Positions 54,108-63,904 of a DNA stretch of 64,000 bases are shown in pieces. This DNA is from an uncultured delta proteobacterium. GTDB lineage: Bacteria; Myxococcota_A; UBA9160; JAFDET01. The translations under genes and the position numbers were made by a program. How positions within the stretch are numbered: position 1 is the stretch's first letter; each line of letters begins with the position of its first letter. The DNA is taken from positions 101,899-165,898 of the forward strand of contig CAMYLJ010000010.1 in assembly GCA_947259215.1 (NCBI GenBank), given 5' to 3'. The notes below the pieces were generated by a model. The model was not told the DNA's origin. It worked only from the letters and a program-made list of their open reading frames with translations, and ran no database searches.

Positions 54108-54818
54108 ATGTCGGCCGTCCAGGATCGTTTCGCCCAGGCCCTGGCCCGCACCGACATCATCATCCCGATCTACAACGAGCGGGAGACGGTGGCCGAACTT
54201 CTCCGGCGCCTGCGCGCGTCGTGCCCCGGCGCCCACCTCATCTTCGTGGATAACGCTTCCACCGACGGTACGCGGGAGCTGCTGGAGGCGGAGCTCGGGA
54301 TTCGGCTCGTATGCCACGAGCGCAACCTCGGGTACGGAACCTCCCTGGTAGATGGCATCCGCGCGGGCGACCGCGAGTTCGTGATCATGATCGACGCGGA
54401 CCTGGAGTATCGACCGGAGGACGCCCCCGCCGTGGCCGAAGCCCTGGAGCGCTTCGACGCGGTCTACGGCTCGCGCTTCCTGGGGCGAGCGGTGGACGAT
54501 CCGGAGATGGCGTGGCGCCGCAGTCGCGGCAACTGGACCGTGACACGGCTGTTCAACCTGGTGTATGGGCGCCGGCTCACGGACGTCTACACCGGCCTGC
54601 GCGGCTACCGGCGCGCCGTGCTGGATCCCGACGCCTACCGCCGACCCGGCTTCGACTTCATTCTCGAGCTCTCGGCGCTCGTCGCCCTGCGCGGCGCCCG
54701 TTTCGGTGAAGTCCCCGTGGAGTACCACCTGCGGAGCACCGGCGCCTCGGAGATGAAGCACCTGCGCGAGTTCGTGAAGTTCTTGTACTGGGTGGTGCGC
54801 CACCGCTTCCGCGGGTGA
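54108..54818 (+). CDS. Family 2 glycosyltransferase (polyprenol-phosphate type)
   Basis: A 236-residue GT2 enzyme with DIIIPIYNERETVAELLRRLR, VDNASTDGT, NLGYGTSLVDGI, the DXD-like MIDADLEY, a YGSRF segment and a late GLRGYRR. These are the marks of polyprenyl-phosphate mannose/glucose synthases, which make the donor for GT39 enzymes. It is divergent from the methyltransferase. It has no TM, so it would act at the cytoplasmic face. It ends five bases before the convergent radical SAM gene. Confidence 0.92.
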   Translation: MSAVQDRFAQALARTDIIIPIYNERETVAELLRRLRASCPGAHLIFVDNASTDGTRELLEAELGIRLVCHERNLGYGTSLVDGIRAGDREFVIMIDADLEYRPEDAPAVAEALERFDAVYGSRFLGRAVDDPEMAWRRSRGNWTVTRLFNLVYGRRLTDVYTGLRGYRRAVLDPDAYRRPGFDFILELSALVALRGARFGEVPVEYHLRSTGASEMKHLREFVKFLYWVVRHRFRG

Positions 54819-54823
54819 GCGGG

Positions 54824-56887
54824 TTACGCTACTTCCGCCCGCGAGGCGTCGGATTTCTGCGGTCGGCAGGCCCGGATCTGGGCTCCGGTGCGGATGCGTG
54901 TGACGCCCTTGGTGAGCCCCTTCAGGCTGGTGGTCCAGACGTCGAACAGGCCCTGGATCTCGCGGGCGGATTCCGGCGGCAGCTCGAATACGAACCGCTG
55001 GGGCTTCGCGAAGCGGAAGCGGGCCGTGTCGTGGGGCATGCCGGCCTCGAGCCAGGCTGAGACGTCGTAGCGCAGTGAGGTGTGAACGGGGGCTAGGATG
55101 GTATCCGGCGTGGTTCCGTGCGCGTGCTTGTGCTCGAGGTAGCTGTGGAGGTCCTGCCACAGCTCGTCGAACTCCGGGATTGCATCGGCGGCTCCGCGCT
55201 CGAGCAACAGTCGCCGGGTCGTGTCCATGGCGGTGGCGCACACTTCCGGCCAAGCGAAGAAGGACGCCCGGGCGCGGTACTTGTACATCAGGTTGTCACC
55301 GATCTCCCCTTCACACAGCTGCTGGAAATTGTCTTCCTGGCTGTAGAAGGCCACCAGCGCCTCCCGCGAGGGGAAGAGCTCGCCCCGGGTCTCGGCCTCG
55401 AACTCCGCCACCAGGTCCGAGACCACTCCCTCCGCCTGGTCGAGCCCGTCTGCGATGGCCGCCAGCCACTCCGAGGGCTTCAGGCCGAAGCTCTGGACCA
55501 GGTTCACGAGGTCGTCGAACCAGGAGTTGTTCCAGAACACGCTCGAGGCCAGGGCGTACTTGCGGCAGCGGATGTACTCGTCGAACGAAAGCGTATCCGT
55601 GGCGACCACGATTTCGTCCACGTCGAAGACCTTCTCGTCGCCGTAGAGTCCGAAGTTCTTCGGCAGCACGCGGAAGCGTGTGTCCATCTCGTGCTCGGCC
55701 CGCGACTCCGCCATCTCCAGCTCCGAGCCCTTGAGCATCATGGCCTGGAAGAGGTGCAGCTCGTTGGTGCCCGAGTCGATCAGCTCACCCACGCTCCGCA
55801 GGTGCGACTCCAGGGTCTCGCCGGGGAGCCCCAGGATCAGGTCCGAAAGCGAGCGGAGTCCGCGTCCTCGCACGTGGATCATGATCTGCTCGTAGGCGTC
55901 CTTGCTGATGTTGGAGCGCTTGATGTTCTTCAGGGTGCGTTCGTCGAGGGACTGCACGGCCTGATACAGCACGAGCGCGCCGTTGGCCTTCTCCAGCGAC
56001 TCGATCACCCGCTCGGGTCGGTTCTTCCCGGTGGTGGCGTCGATGAAGGTGGGCCAGCCGTAGTCGCGCTGGGCCTCGCCGATCCAGCTCGAGATCTCGA
56101 TGTCGCGTTCGAACATGCCGTAGTTCGGGTCCGCGATGCGAAGGAAGCCCATCGAGGGCGAGACGTCGCGGATGCGGCCACCGATGTAGTCGATCTCCTG
56201 GCGGATCCGCTCCTTGTCGAAGTAGTGGACCTTCGTGTACCAGCGCGTCCCCTGGACACAGAAGGTGCAGGTGAAGGGGCAGCCGCGATTCGTCTCCAGC
56301 AGCGGCGCGAGCTTGCCGTCGAAGAACTCGTCCAGCGTTCCCGTCAGCCAGGGCGACGGGATGTCGTCGACCGCCTTGCGCCGCTCCCAGGCCTCGCCCC
56401 GGGCGATGCCGCCGTCGGGGTCGCGGTAGAGGCAGGACGGCAGGGAGCTCTCCCGCAGCCGGTCCAGCGACCCCGCTTCCAGGAAGGCGCGGGTCACGTC
56501 GCTGGCCAGGAAGTCGCCCTCGCCCAGCACGTAGACGTCGATCTCCGGATGCTCGCGGAAGTACGCGTCCTGGCGCTCTTCCTCGATCGGGATGTTGGGC
56601 CCGCCCATCACGACCAGCGTTTCCGGGCGCACGCGCTTCATGAGCGCGGCGAAGTGGAAGCTCAGCCATTCGTTCCACATGTAGTTGCTGAGCATCAGGA
56701 CGTCCGGCGGCTCGTGGCGCATGGCGTCCCACAAGCGGTCCGGGTAGGCGAAGATCCGCGACTCCACCTCCGGCAGGTCGCGATCCATCACCGCCTTCAT
56801 GAAGCCCACGCCGAGCGGCATGCAGTCGTTGGACATGACGCCGGTGAAGTTGTGACGCAGGTCGGCGAGGTAGACGCGGGCGCTCAT
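54824..56887 (-). CDS. B12-binding-type radical SAM protein
   Basis: This 687-residue enzyme has an N-terminal Rossmann-like B12-type domain (about 1-140). That domain lacks the DxHxxG motif but keeps SNY and MGGPN turns. The radical SAM core has CPFTCTFC (C203, C207, C210) and LGLPGET. A long C-terminal region (about 440-687) is not recognisable to me. Relatives act on methylation, rearrangement or cyclisation of lipid, sugar or cofactor molecules. Its place beside GT2, GT39 and a methyltransferase suggests a role in a modified glycan or lipid. Confidence 0.88.
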   Translation of the reverse strand: MSARVYLADLRHNFTGVMSNDCMPLGVGFMKAVMDRDLPEVESRIFAYPDRLWDAMRHEPPDVLMLSNYMWNEWLSFHFAALMKRVRPETLVVMGGPNIPIEEERQDAYFREHPEIDVYVLGEGDFLASDVTRAFLEAGSLDRLRESSLPSCLYRDPDGGIARGEAWERRKAVDDIPSPWLTGTLDEFFDGKLAPLLETNRGCPFTCTFCVQGTRWYTKVHYFDKERIRQEIDYIGGRIRDVSPSMGFLRIADPNYGMFERDIEISSWIGEAQRDYGWPTFIDATTGKNRPERVIESLEKANGALVLYQAVQSLDERTLKNIKRSNISKDAYEQIMIHVRGRGLRSLSDLILGLPGETLESHLRSVGELIDSGTNELHLFQAMMLKGSELEMAESRAEHEMDTRFRVLPKNFGLYGDEKVFDVDEIVVATDTLSFDEYIRCRKYALASSVFWNNSWFDDLVNLVQSFGLKPSEWLAAIADGLDQAEGVVSDLVAEFEAETRGELFPSREALVAFYSQEDNFQQLCEGEIGDNLMYKYRARASFFAWPEVCATAMDTTRRLLLERGAADAIPEFDELWQDLHSYLEHKHAHGTTPDTILAPVHTSLRYDVSAWLEAGMPHDTARFRFAKPQRFVFELPPESAREIQGLFDVWTTSLKGLTKGVTRIRTGAQIRACRPQKSDASRAEVA

Positions 56888-56987
56888 CGAACCCGAGAGT
56901 ATCCCACGAGGCCTGGGTGCCTGCAATTCCCTACGGATGCAAGGGGCTGCCGGCTTCTGCCTGCGCGTGGGGCGGCAGCAGGCGGAA

Positions 56988-58448
<1,461 letters not shown>

Positions 58449-58464
58449 CCGTTTATTCGGATGG

Positions 58465-58493
58465 AGTGTTGTAGACCGGGCCGGCCGTGTCAA
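58465..58493 (-). promoter_or_regulatory. ahcY promoter
   Basis: On the minus strand, a perfect TTGACA (-35, 58488-58493) and AACACT (-10, 58465-58470, three of six consensus bases including the key A and T) are 17 bases apart. Transcription would start near 58458, ten bases before the ahcY ATG at 58448, leaving no room for a riboswitch. Confidence 0.55.
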
Positions 58494-58518
58494 CGGCAGC
58501 TCCTGTGCAGGTTTTCGA

Positions 58519-58540
58519 CCAGACCGATCGGTCGGTCTGG
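58519..58540. promoter_or_regulatory. ACCGA/TCGGT palindrome between ahcY and the next gene
   Basis: Nine-base arms CCAGACCGA and TCGGTCTGG around a four-base centre make a near-perfect 22-base palindrome. The spacing and ACCGA core look like TetR-type operators. It sits 26-48 bases upstream of the ahcY -35 and about 65 bases before the divergent gene start, so it could control either. The regulator is not in the window. Confidence 0.5.
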
Positions 58541-58604
58541 GGTTTTCAGGGGAGCAAGCCTATTTTTCACCGCCAGGGCGGCGCCAAGGCGGCACTCACA
58601 GAAC

Positions 58605-59693
58605 GTGGACGGGACCTTTCGCGAACGCGGGCTCGAGCCCCGGCGGCTCCGGGATTGGCTGCTGCGCCGGCCGTCGCCGCGCAACGCAGTGATCGAGATC
58701 GAGAATCGCCTGGCGCGCGCCTCGAAGGTCCGCGAGGTGAGCCTGGAGGACGTGGAGCGGGTGGCCGCGGCCTACCACCTCGACCTGCGCCGGCAGCGGG
58801 AGTCCCTGGCGCGCCTCTACCGCGCCTACCTCGAGCACTGCGTCCGCGACCGCCTGCTGACCGACGCGGAGGTGGGCGACCTCGAGCACCTGAAGGCGAT
58901 CCTCCAGCTCGACGACGCCGCGATCCGCCGCCTGCACGACCAAGTGGCCGGAGACGTGTACGACGAGGCGGTGGGCGCCGCGATCGCCGACCGCCGGCTC
59001 GACCCCGACGAGCGCTCCTTCCTGGAGCGGCTCCAGGCCCAGCTGCACCTGGACGAGGCGATCGTGCGTCGCATCCACGCGCGCAAGGCCAAGGACCTGG
59101 TGACGCAGCTCGTGAACAGCGCCAACCGCAACGAGCGGCTCCATCCGGAAGAGGAGGCCGAGCTCGAGGCCCTGGCGCGCAACCTGCGCGTGGAGATCCG
59201 CCTGGGTCCGCGCACGCGCCGGCGCCTGGAGAAGTTCCGGCTCTACTGGCTGATCGAGAACGGCGACGTTCCGGAGATCGACACCAGCCTGCCGCTCCAG
59301 CGCGGCGAGGCGTGTCACTTCGTGGCCGACGCGGACTGGTACGAGCCCCGGCGCGTGACCCGGCGGGTCGGCGGCGGTCCGACGCTGCGCATCAAGACTG
59401 CCCAGGGGAGCTACTGGCGGGTGGGGGATCTCGGCGTGCAGCGGGTCTCCGAGGACGTGATGGCGCGCGTCGACGCGGGGCGCGTCTACGTGACCAACAA
59501 GCGGCTGATCTTCCAGGGAGCGCGCGGCGATCAACCCCTGCGCATCGCCGCCATCTCCGACTTCACGGCCTACCGCAACGGCGTGGAGATCGACCGCGCC
59601 TCGGCCCCGAGCCTCTTCCTGCGCTTCGAGCGCGACGTGGATCTGTTCGCCATGATCCTGGGCCGCGTCGTGCGCGACGCCCGCAGCGTCTAG
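58605..59693 (+). CDS. TerB-like protein with a C-terminal PH/GRAM-like domain
   Basis: A 362-residue cytoplasmic protein without a TM. The central helical part (about 55-190) carries LEHCVRDRLLTDAEVGDLEHLKAILQLDD and similar repeats of EF-hand-like turns, typical of the TerB/DjlA-type fold. The C-terminus (about 255-355: VTNKRLIFQGARGD, AISDFTAYRNGVEIDR) matches bacterial PH or GRAM-like domains. GTG at 58605 is the best start, as the sequence from there (MDGTFRERGLEPRRLRDWL) looks protein-like; there is no clear ribosome site. Its role is unknown. Confidence 0.75.
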   Translation: MDGTFRERGLEPRRLRDWLLRRPSPRNAVIEIENRLARASKVREVSLEDVERVAAAYHLDLRRQRESLARLYRAYLEHCVRDRLLTDAEVGDLEHLKAILQLDDAAIRRLHDQVAGDVYDEAVGAAIADRRLDPDERSFLERLQAQLHLDEAIVRRIHARKAKDLVTQLVNSANRNERLHPEEEAELEALARNLRVEIRLGPRTRRRLEKFRLYWLIENGDVPEIDTSLPLQRGEACHFVADADWYEPRRVTRRVGGGPTLRIKTAQGSYWRVGDLGVQRVSEDVMARVDAGRVYVTNKRLIFQGARGDQPLRIAAISDFTAYRNGVEIDRASAPSLFLRFERDVDLFAMILGRVVRDARSV

Positions 59694-60490
59694 TCGGTCG
59701 CGTCACCGCCGAGCAGCGCGACGATGCGCAGGGGAGCGCCGGTCCCGCCGCGGATCTTCACGGGGAGTGCGATCACCTGGAAGCCGACGGCGGGGAGCGC
59801 GTCGAGCTGCGCCACGTTCTCGAAGACCGGGACGTCGTGGGCGGCGAGCACCCGGTGGCTCGGGAAGTCCGGCGAGGGGCCGTGGTCGATGCTGGCGGTG
59901 TCGATGCCCACGGCGGCCACGCCCCGCTCGACGAGCCTGCGCGCCGCATCCGGGTGGAGCCCGGGGAAGTGGAGCTCCGCCACCGCTTCGGGGCCGCGGC
60001 GATCCGTGCCCAGGTAGCTGGCGCGGTCCGGCCAGCGCCGGCTCCAGCCGGTGCGGATCAGCACGATCGAGCCTTCCGGCAGGGTCCCATAGCGCGCCTC
60101 GTGGGCGGCGAGGTCCGCCAGGTCGACGCGGTGGTCGGGATTCCGCGCGCAGGCTTCGTGCGCGTCCACCACGCGCCCCGGGGCCACCAGCTGCTCCAGG
60201 GGGATGGCGTCCACCGCCGGGCGCCCCTCGCCGAAGTGGATCGGGGCGTCCAGGTGGGTTCCGCCGTGCTCGGCGGCGCGGAACCGGCCCGCTGCGTACC
60301 AGTAGCCGCCTTCGCTGCGACCGGCGAAGCCCGGCTCCCGCACGAAGCCCTCCTCGGTGGGCCAGTACAGCGTTTCGGCGTCGAAGGCGTGGGTCAGGTC
60401 GACCAGGAGCGCTTCGCCCGGCGGGTCCGGGGCCGGCGCCGTGCAGGCGACGAGCGCGCACGCGACGAGGACGTGGCTGGCGGCGGGCAT
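59690..60490 (-). CDS. Cyclase-family metal-dependent hydrolase, lipoprotein
   Basis: This 266-residue protein belongs to the cyclase/kynurenine-formamidase-like family, which uses the metal motif HGGTHLDAP (seen near residue 74), and has LIRTGWSRRW, GIDTASIDHG and FENVAQLDAL. The N-terminus has a signal peptide with lipobox LVAC and Cys near residue 17, so it should be lipid-anchored; most cyclases are cytoplasmic. The stop overlaps the convergent TerB-like gene by four bases. Confidence 0.88.
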   Translation of the reverse strand: MPAASHVLVACALVACTAPAPDPPGEALLVDLTHAFDAETLYWPTEEGFVREPGFAGRSEGGYWYAAGRFRAAEHGGTHLDAPIHFGEGRPAVDAIPLEQLVAPGRVVDAHEACARNPDHRVDLADLAAHEARYGTLPEGSIVLIRTGWSRRWPDRASYLGTDRRGPEAVAELHFPGLHPDAARRLVERGVAAVGIDTASIDHGPSPDFPSHRVLAAHDVPVFENVAQLDALPAVGFQVIALPVKIRGGTGAPLRIVALLGGDATD

Positions 60491-60547
60491 CGTGCCGAGG
60501 GTGCCGCAGCCGCTCCGGGCGCGCATTCCGCGGGGAGCAGGGCGGCG

Positions 60548-61654
60548 TCAGTGGGCGGGCGGGTCCAGCAGCTCCGAGACCACGGCCTGGGAACCCGCCT
60601 GCGACTCGCGCAGGTCATCGAGCGCGGGCAGGCTGGAGAGCGTGCGGGCGAGGTAGCCGCGGGCCGCCTCGTTCATCTGCGTGAAGCGCAGCACGAACCC
60701 GGACTCGCCGTCGTCGCGCATCACGACGGCCGACACCACCAGCGGAGGCTCGTCGCCGCCCGCGTGGAGCGCCAGTCGCACCCGCTCGCCCACCCGGAGC
60801 GGTGCCCCGGACTCGACCCGCATGCCGCCAGCGGAGAGGTCGCGCCCGATCAGCACCCGCGTCGCGGCCTCACCCAGCGCGATCACGCGCCGCGAGAAGA
60901 GATGGCGCGGCGCCCGCCGCCGCTCGGGCCCGTCGTCCTCGACGGTCGTCGGACTCGTGCCCGACAGCGCGGCGGGGCCCTCCGCGTGCCGCTCCAACAC
61001 GCCCAACAGGGCGTCCGCGTTGCTGGGGCGGAGGGATGCGAAGCGCACCACGGCCTCCCACGCGGTTTCGTGCTCGCCGCCGGAGCGCGCGACCCGATCC
61101 ACCCGGCCTCGCAGGCGCAGCGTCTCGGCGCCGGTCAGGCCGCGGGGCAGGATCACGCTCACCCGTCGTCCCGGTTGCAGCGGTCGCTCGCAGATCACGC
61201 GGCAGCCGTCGCGCGAGAGGTCCGCCAGCAGCGCGGAATGGCGGCGCAGGCCCGTGCGCAGGGTCACCGGCGATCCGATCGGCACCCGGGCGCGGCGCCG
61301 CCGCTCGGGCCCGCGGTAGACCGCGCGCAGCAGCAGGAGACGCAGCACGTCCGGGTGGAAGGGCCTGCGCATCACGAGGTCGACCCCGTCCCGGCGCAGC
61401 AGGGCGCGGAGCGTTCGCGCGTGTTCGCGCACGACCGCGATGCGCACGGGAGCTGGCGCGTCGGCGGGCGGCTTGATCTCCGGCACGGGCGGCGGCCGGA
61501 ATACGACCAGGTCCCAGCCGGCCTGGAGGTCCGCGTCCGCGGCGCTCTCGCGCTCCTCGACGGCCACCTCCAGCTCCTGGAGCTGGATCCGCACGTCGGC
61601 CAGCTCACCCCGATGGATGAGCAGGGCCCGAGGCCTGGATTCCGCTTCGTTCAC
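60548..61654 (-). CDS. Pseudo-receiver plus tandem PilZ domains
   Basis: A 368-residue protein. Residues 1-112 have a receiver-like fold: ALLIHRG, the would-be phospho-Asp strand WDLVVFRPP (no Asp at the acceptor position), and MRRPFHPDVLRLLLLRA for the K-P element. Two PilZ domains follow: the first about 117-225 (RxxxR around 119-123, DLSRDG), the second about 244-345 (RxxxR 246-250, DLSAGG). Both keep the c-di-GMP motifs. The GTG start at 61654 is not firmly fixed. It may read c-di-GMP made by the GGDEF protein at 32283. Confidence 0.82.
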   Translation of the reverse strand: MNEAESRPRALLIHRGELADVRIQLQELEVAVEERESAADADLQAGWDLVVFRPPPVPEIKPPADAPAPVRIAVVREHARTLRALLRRDGVDLVMRRPFHPDVLRLLLLRAVYRGPERRRRARVPIGSPVTLRTGLRRHSALLADLSRDGCRVICERPLQPGRRVSVILPRGLTGAETLRLRGRVDRVARSGGEHETAWEAVVRFASLRPSNADALLGVLERHAEGPAALSGTSPTTVEDDGPERRRAPRHLFSRRVIALGEAATRVLIGRDLSAGGMRVESGAPLRVGERVRLALHAGGDEPPLVVSAVVMRDDGESGFVLRFTQMNEAARGYLARTLSSLPALDDLRESQAGSQAVVSELLDPPAH

Positions 61655-61731
61655 AGAGAGGTCCCGCTTCGGACGCCGGTCCGCAGAGGACGAATCGGCC
61701 GCAGGCGCCGGGTCCTGAAGTCCCGGCTTGC

Positions 61732-63180
61732 CTAGCTCTGGTGGCTGGTCCAGAGCGCCATGGCGGCATAGCCACGCCAGGGTCGCCACGCCTCCGCGGC
61801 GCGCTCGAGCTCGCGGGTCGCCAGGGGGGTGGAGCCGCTGGCGAGGGCCTTGCGCAGCCCCAGGTCCGAGCTGGGAAAGGCGTCGGGCTCGCCCAGGGCC
61901 CGCAGGGCGACGTATTCGGCCGTCCACGGTCCCACCCCGGGCAGCTCCACCAGCCGCTCCCGGGCCGCCGCCGGGTCGGCCGGCGCGTCCAGATCGAGCG
62001 CGCCCGTCGCCAGCGCGCCCGCCAGGGCGCGGATCGCCTCGGCGCGCTGGCGCGGCAGCCCGATGGATTCCAGGGGGGCGTCCGCCAGGGTCGCGGGCTC
62101 GGGGAAGAGCGCCAGCAGTCCGGCGTCGGGCTCCGGCAGGGGTCGGCCGAAGCGGGCCACGAGCCGCCCGGCCAGGGTCGTGGCGCCGGCCACGCTCACC
62201 TGCTGCCCGAGGATGGCGCGCACCGCCAGCTCGTGGCCGCTCCAGGCGCCGGGCGCCCGCAGGCCGCTGCGGCTCGGGAGGTGGGGTCGTAGCGCGGGGT
62301 CGCGGCGCAGGTGCGCCAGGATCGCCGAGGGGTCCGCGTCCAGGTCGCACAGGCGGCGCGCTCGGGACGAGAGCTCGGCGAGCCCCGGGGCCAACCCCGC
62401 CGGGATGCGCAGCTCGAGGTGCCGCGCGTCGGGGCCCGGCCCGAGCTCGACGGGTCCGGTCTGATCCCCGACGGCGACCGCGCGCCGGTACCCGCGCGCA
62501 GCCACCTCTTCCACTCCGGGAATCGCGCGCGGCCCCAGGTAGGCGGCGATCGGGCGCCAGGCGAACGGCGGGCGCACGGCCAATCGGAGCGTCAGGCCGC
62601 CGTCGGCGTCGGCCGGCCGCCGGCCCCGGCGCCGCAGCTCCCGGGGCGCGGCGTGGTAGGCGTCCTGCATGGCGGCGTTGAAGCGCCGGATGCTCGCGAA
62701 GCCCGCAGCGTGGGCGACCTCGGTCACTGGCAGGGACGTCTCGTCGAGGAGCTTCTTCGCGAAATGCACCCGGCGCGTGCGCGCGACGCAGCCCGGCGAC
62801 GCGCCCACGTGCTCCAGGAAGAGCCGGCGCAGCTGCCGCTCGCCGATGCCGACCGTCGCTGCCAGGTCCTCAACGCTGCCGCGGTCGAGGGCGCCGCGGT
62901 CGATCAGGCGCAGGGCGCGCCCCACCGCGGCGGAGGTTCCGGACCAGGCGGCGCTGCCGGGCGCGGCCTCGGGGCGGCAGCGCCGGCAGGGGCGGAAGCC
63001 GGATTCCGCGGCGGCGGGGGCGCTGCGGAAGAAGCGGCAGTTGCGGCGCAGCGGCGTGCGGGCGGGGCAGATCGGCCGGCAGTAGACCCCGGTCGAGAGC
63101 ACGCCCACGAAGAAGCGGCCGTCGAAGCGCGGGTTGCGGCTCTCGAGGGCGCGGTAGCAGGCGTCGGGTGCCAGCGTCAC
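61732..63180 (-). CDS. Ada-AlkA fusion: DNA repair glycosylase with Ada zinc domain
   Basis: A 482-residue fusion. The Ada N-terminal zinc domain has C34, C38, C65 and C68 (CRPIC, CRRC), followed by an AraC-type helix-turn-helix (about 90-180). The C-terminal AlkA has a TBP-like strand part and an HhH-GPD motif LPGVGPWTAEY with the catalytic Asp in SSDLGLRKAL. The O6-methylguanine transferase half of Ada is absent, and ogt is encoded divergently next to it. The GTG at 63180 is used because the sequence before the conserved Ada start looks unstructured. Confidence 0.9.
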   Translation of the reverse strand: MTLAPDACYRALESRNPRFDGRFFVGVLSTGVYCRPICPARTPLRRNCRFFRSAPAAAESGFRPCRRCRPEAAPGSAAWSGTSAAVGRALRLIDRGALDRGSVEDLAATVGIGERQLRRLFLEHVGASPGCVARTRRVHFAKKLLDETSLPVTEVAHAAGFASIRRFNAAMQDAYHAAPRELRRRGRRPADADGGLTLRLAVRPPFAWRPIAAYLGPRAIPGVEEVAARGYRRAVAVGDQTGPVELGPGPDARHLELRIPAGLAPGLAELSSRARRLCDLDADPSAILAHLRRDPALRPHLPSRSGLRAPGAWSGHELAVRAILGQQVSVAGATTLAGRLVARFGRPLPEPDAGLLALFPEPATLADAPLESIGLPRQRAEAIRALAGALATGALDLDAPADPAAARERLVELPGVGPWTAEYVALRALGEPDAFPSSDLGLRKALASGSTPLATRELERAAEAWRPWRGYAAMALWTSHQS

Positions 63181-63310
63181 GGAGGGAGGATGGCCTCTCG
63201 CGCGCTCCCTGACTAGCCGTTTTCGGACATCGTCATCCAGGCGCCAGGGCCGGAACCGGCCGGTGTCCCCGCTGCGGACAGGCCAGTCTCCGGCCCGGGA
63301 GGAGCTTTCG

Positions 63311-63904
63311 ATGACCGTTTCCGCCATCGCCTTCACGATCCGCGACACGAACCTCGGCGCCGTCCTGCTGGCCGCGAGCGAGCGCGGCGTCTGCCAGCTG
63401 CGCTTCGGATCGGGAGAGGCCGAGCTCGCCGACGAGCTGGCCCGGGAGTTTCCCTTCGCGCTGCTGCGCCGGGACGACGCCGCACTCGGGACCTGGAGCG
63501 ACGCGCTGGTCGCCTACGTGGAGGGCCGCGCCGCGCAGCTCGACCTGCCCCTGGACGTGGCGGGCAGCCGCTTCCAGCGCCGGGTGTGGGACGCCCTGCG
63601 CGCCATCCCGCGCGGCGAGACGCGCAGCTACTCCGAGCTGGCGGCGCGCATCGGGCAGCCGCGCGCCGTGCGCGCCGTGGCCGGCGTCTGCGCGGCCAAC
63701 CCCGTGGCCGTGGCGATTCCGTGTCACCGGGTGGTGCCGGCGCGGGGAGGCGCCGGCGGCTACCGCTGGGGGAGCTGGCGCAAGCAGGCGTTGCTCGACC
63801 GCGAATCCGGGTCGGGTCAGGGACCGCCGGAGGCGAAGAAGACCAGCAGGGTCATGTCCTCGTCGATCTCGACGAAGGAGTGCTCCGAGGTGGCGCCCAC
63901 GTAG
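63311..63904 (+). CDS. ogt: Methylated-DNA--protein-cysteine methyltransferase
   Basis: A 197-residue Ogt with the suicide motif IPCHRVV (C138), a helix-turn-helix SYSELAARIGQPRAVRAV and the N-terminal domain. The AGGAG site precedes the ATG by seven bases. The last 30 or so residues are a low-complexity tail and lie opposite the partial cupin gene; the usual family end is near residue 165. It is divergent from Ada-AlkA and completes the split Ada function. Confidence 0.95.
   Translation: MTVSAIAFTIRDTNLGAVLLAASERGVCQLRFGSGEAELADELAREFPFALLRRDDAALGTWSDALVAYVEGRAAQLDLPLDVAGSRFQRRVWDALRAIPRGETRSYSELAARIGQPRAVRAVAGVCAANPVAVAIPCHRVVPARGGAGGYRWGSWRKQALLDRESGSGQGPPEAKKTSRVMSSSISTKECSEVAPT

Noticed and set aside
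58449..58518. SAH riboswitch before ahcY
   Set aside because: The predicted transcript starts about ten bases before the start codon, and no conserved pseudoknot pattern is visible.
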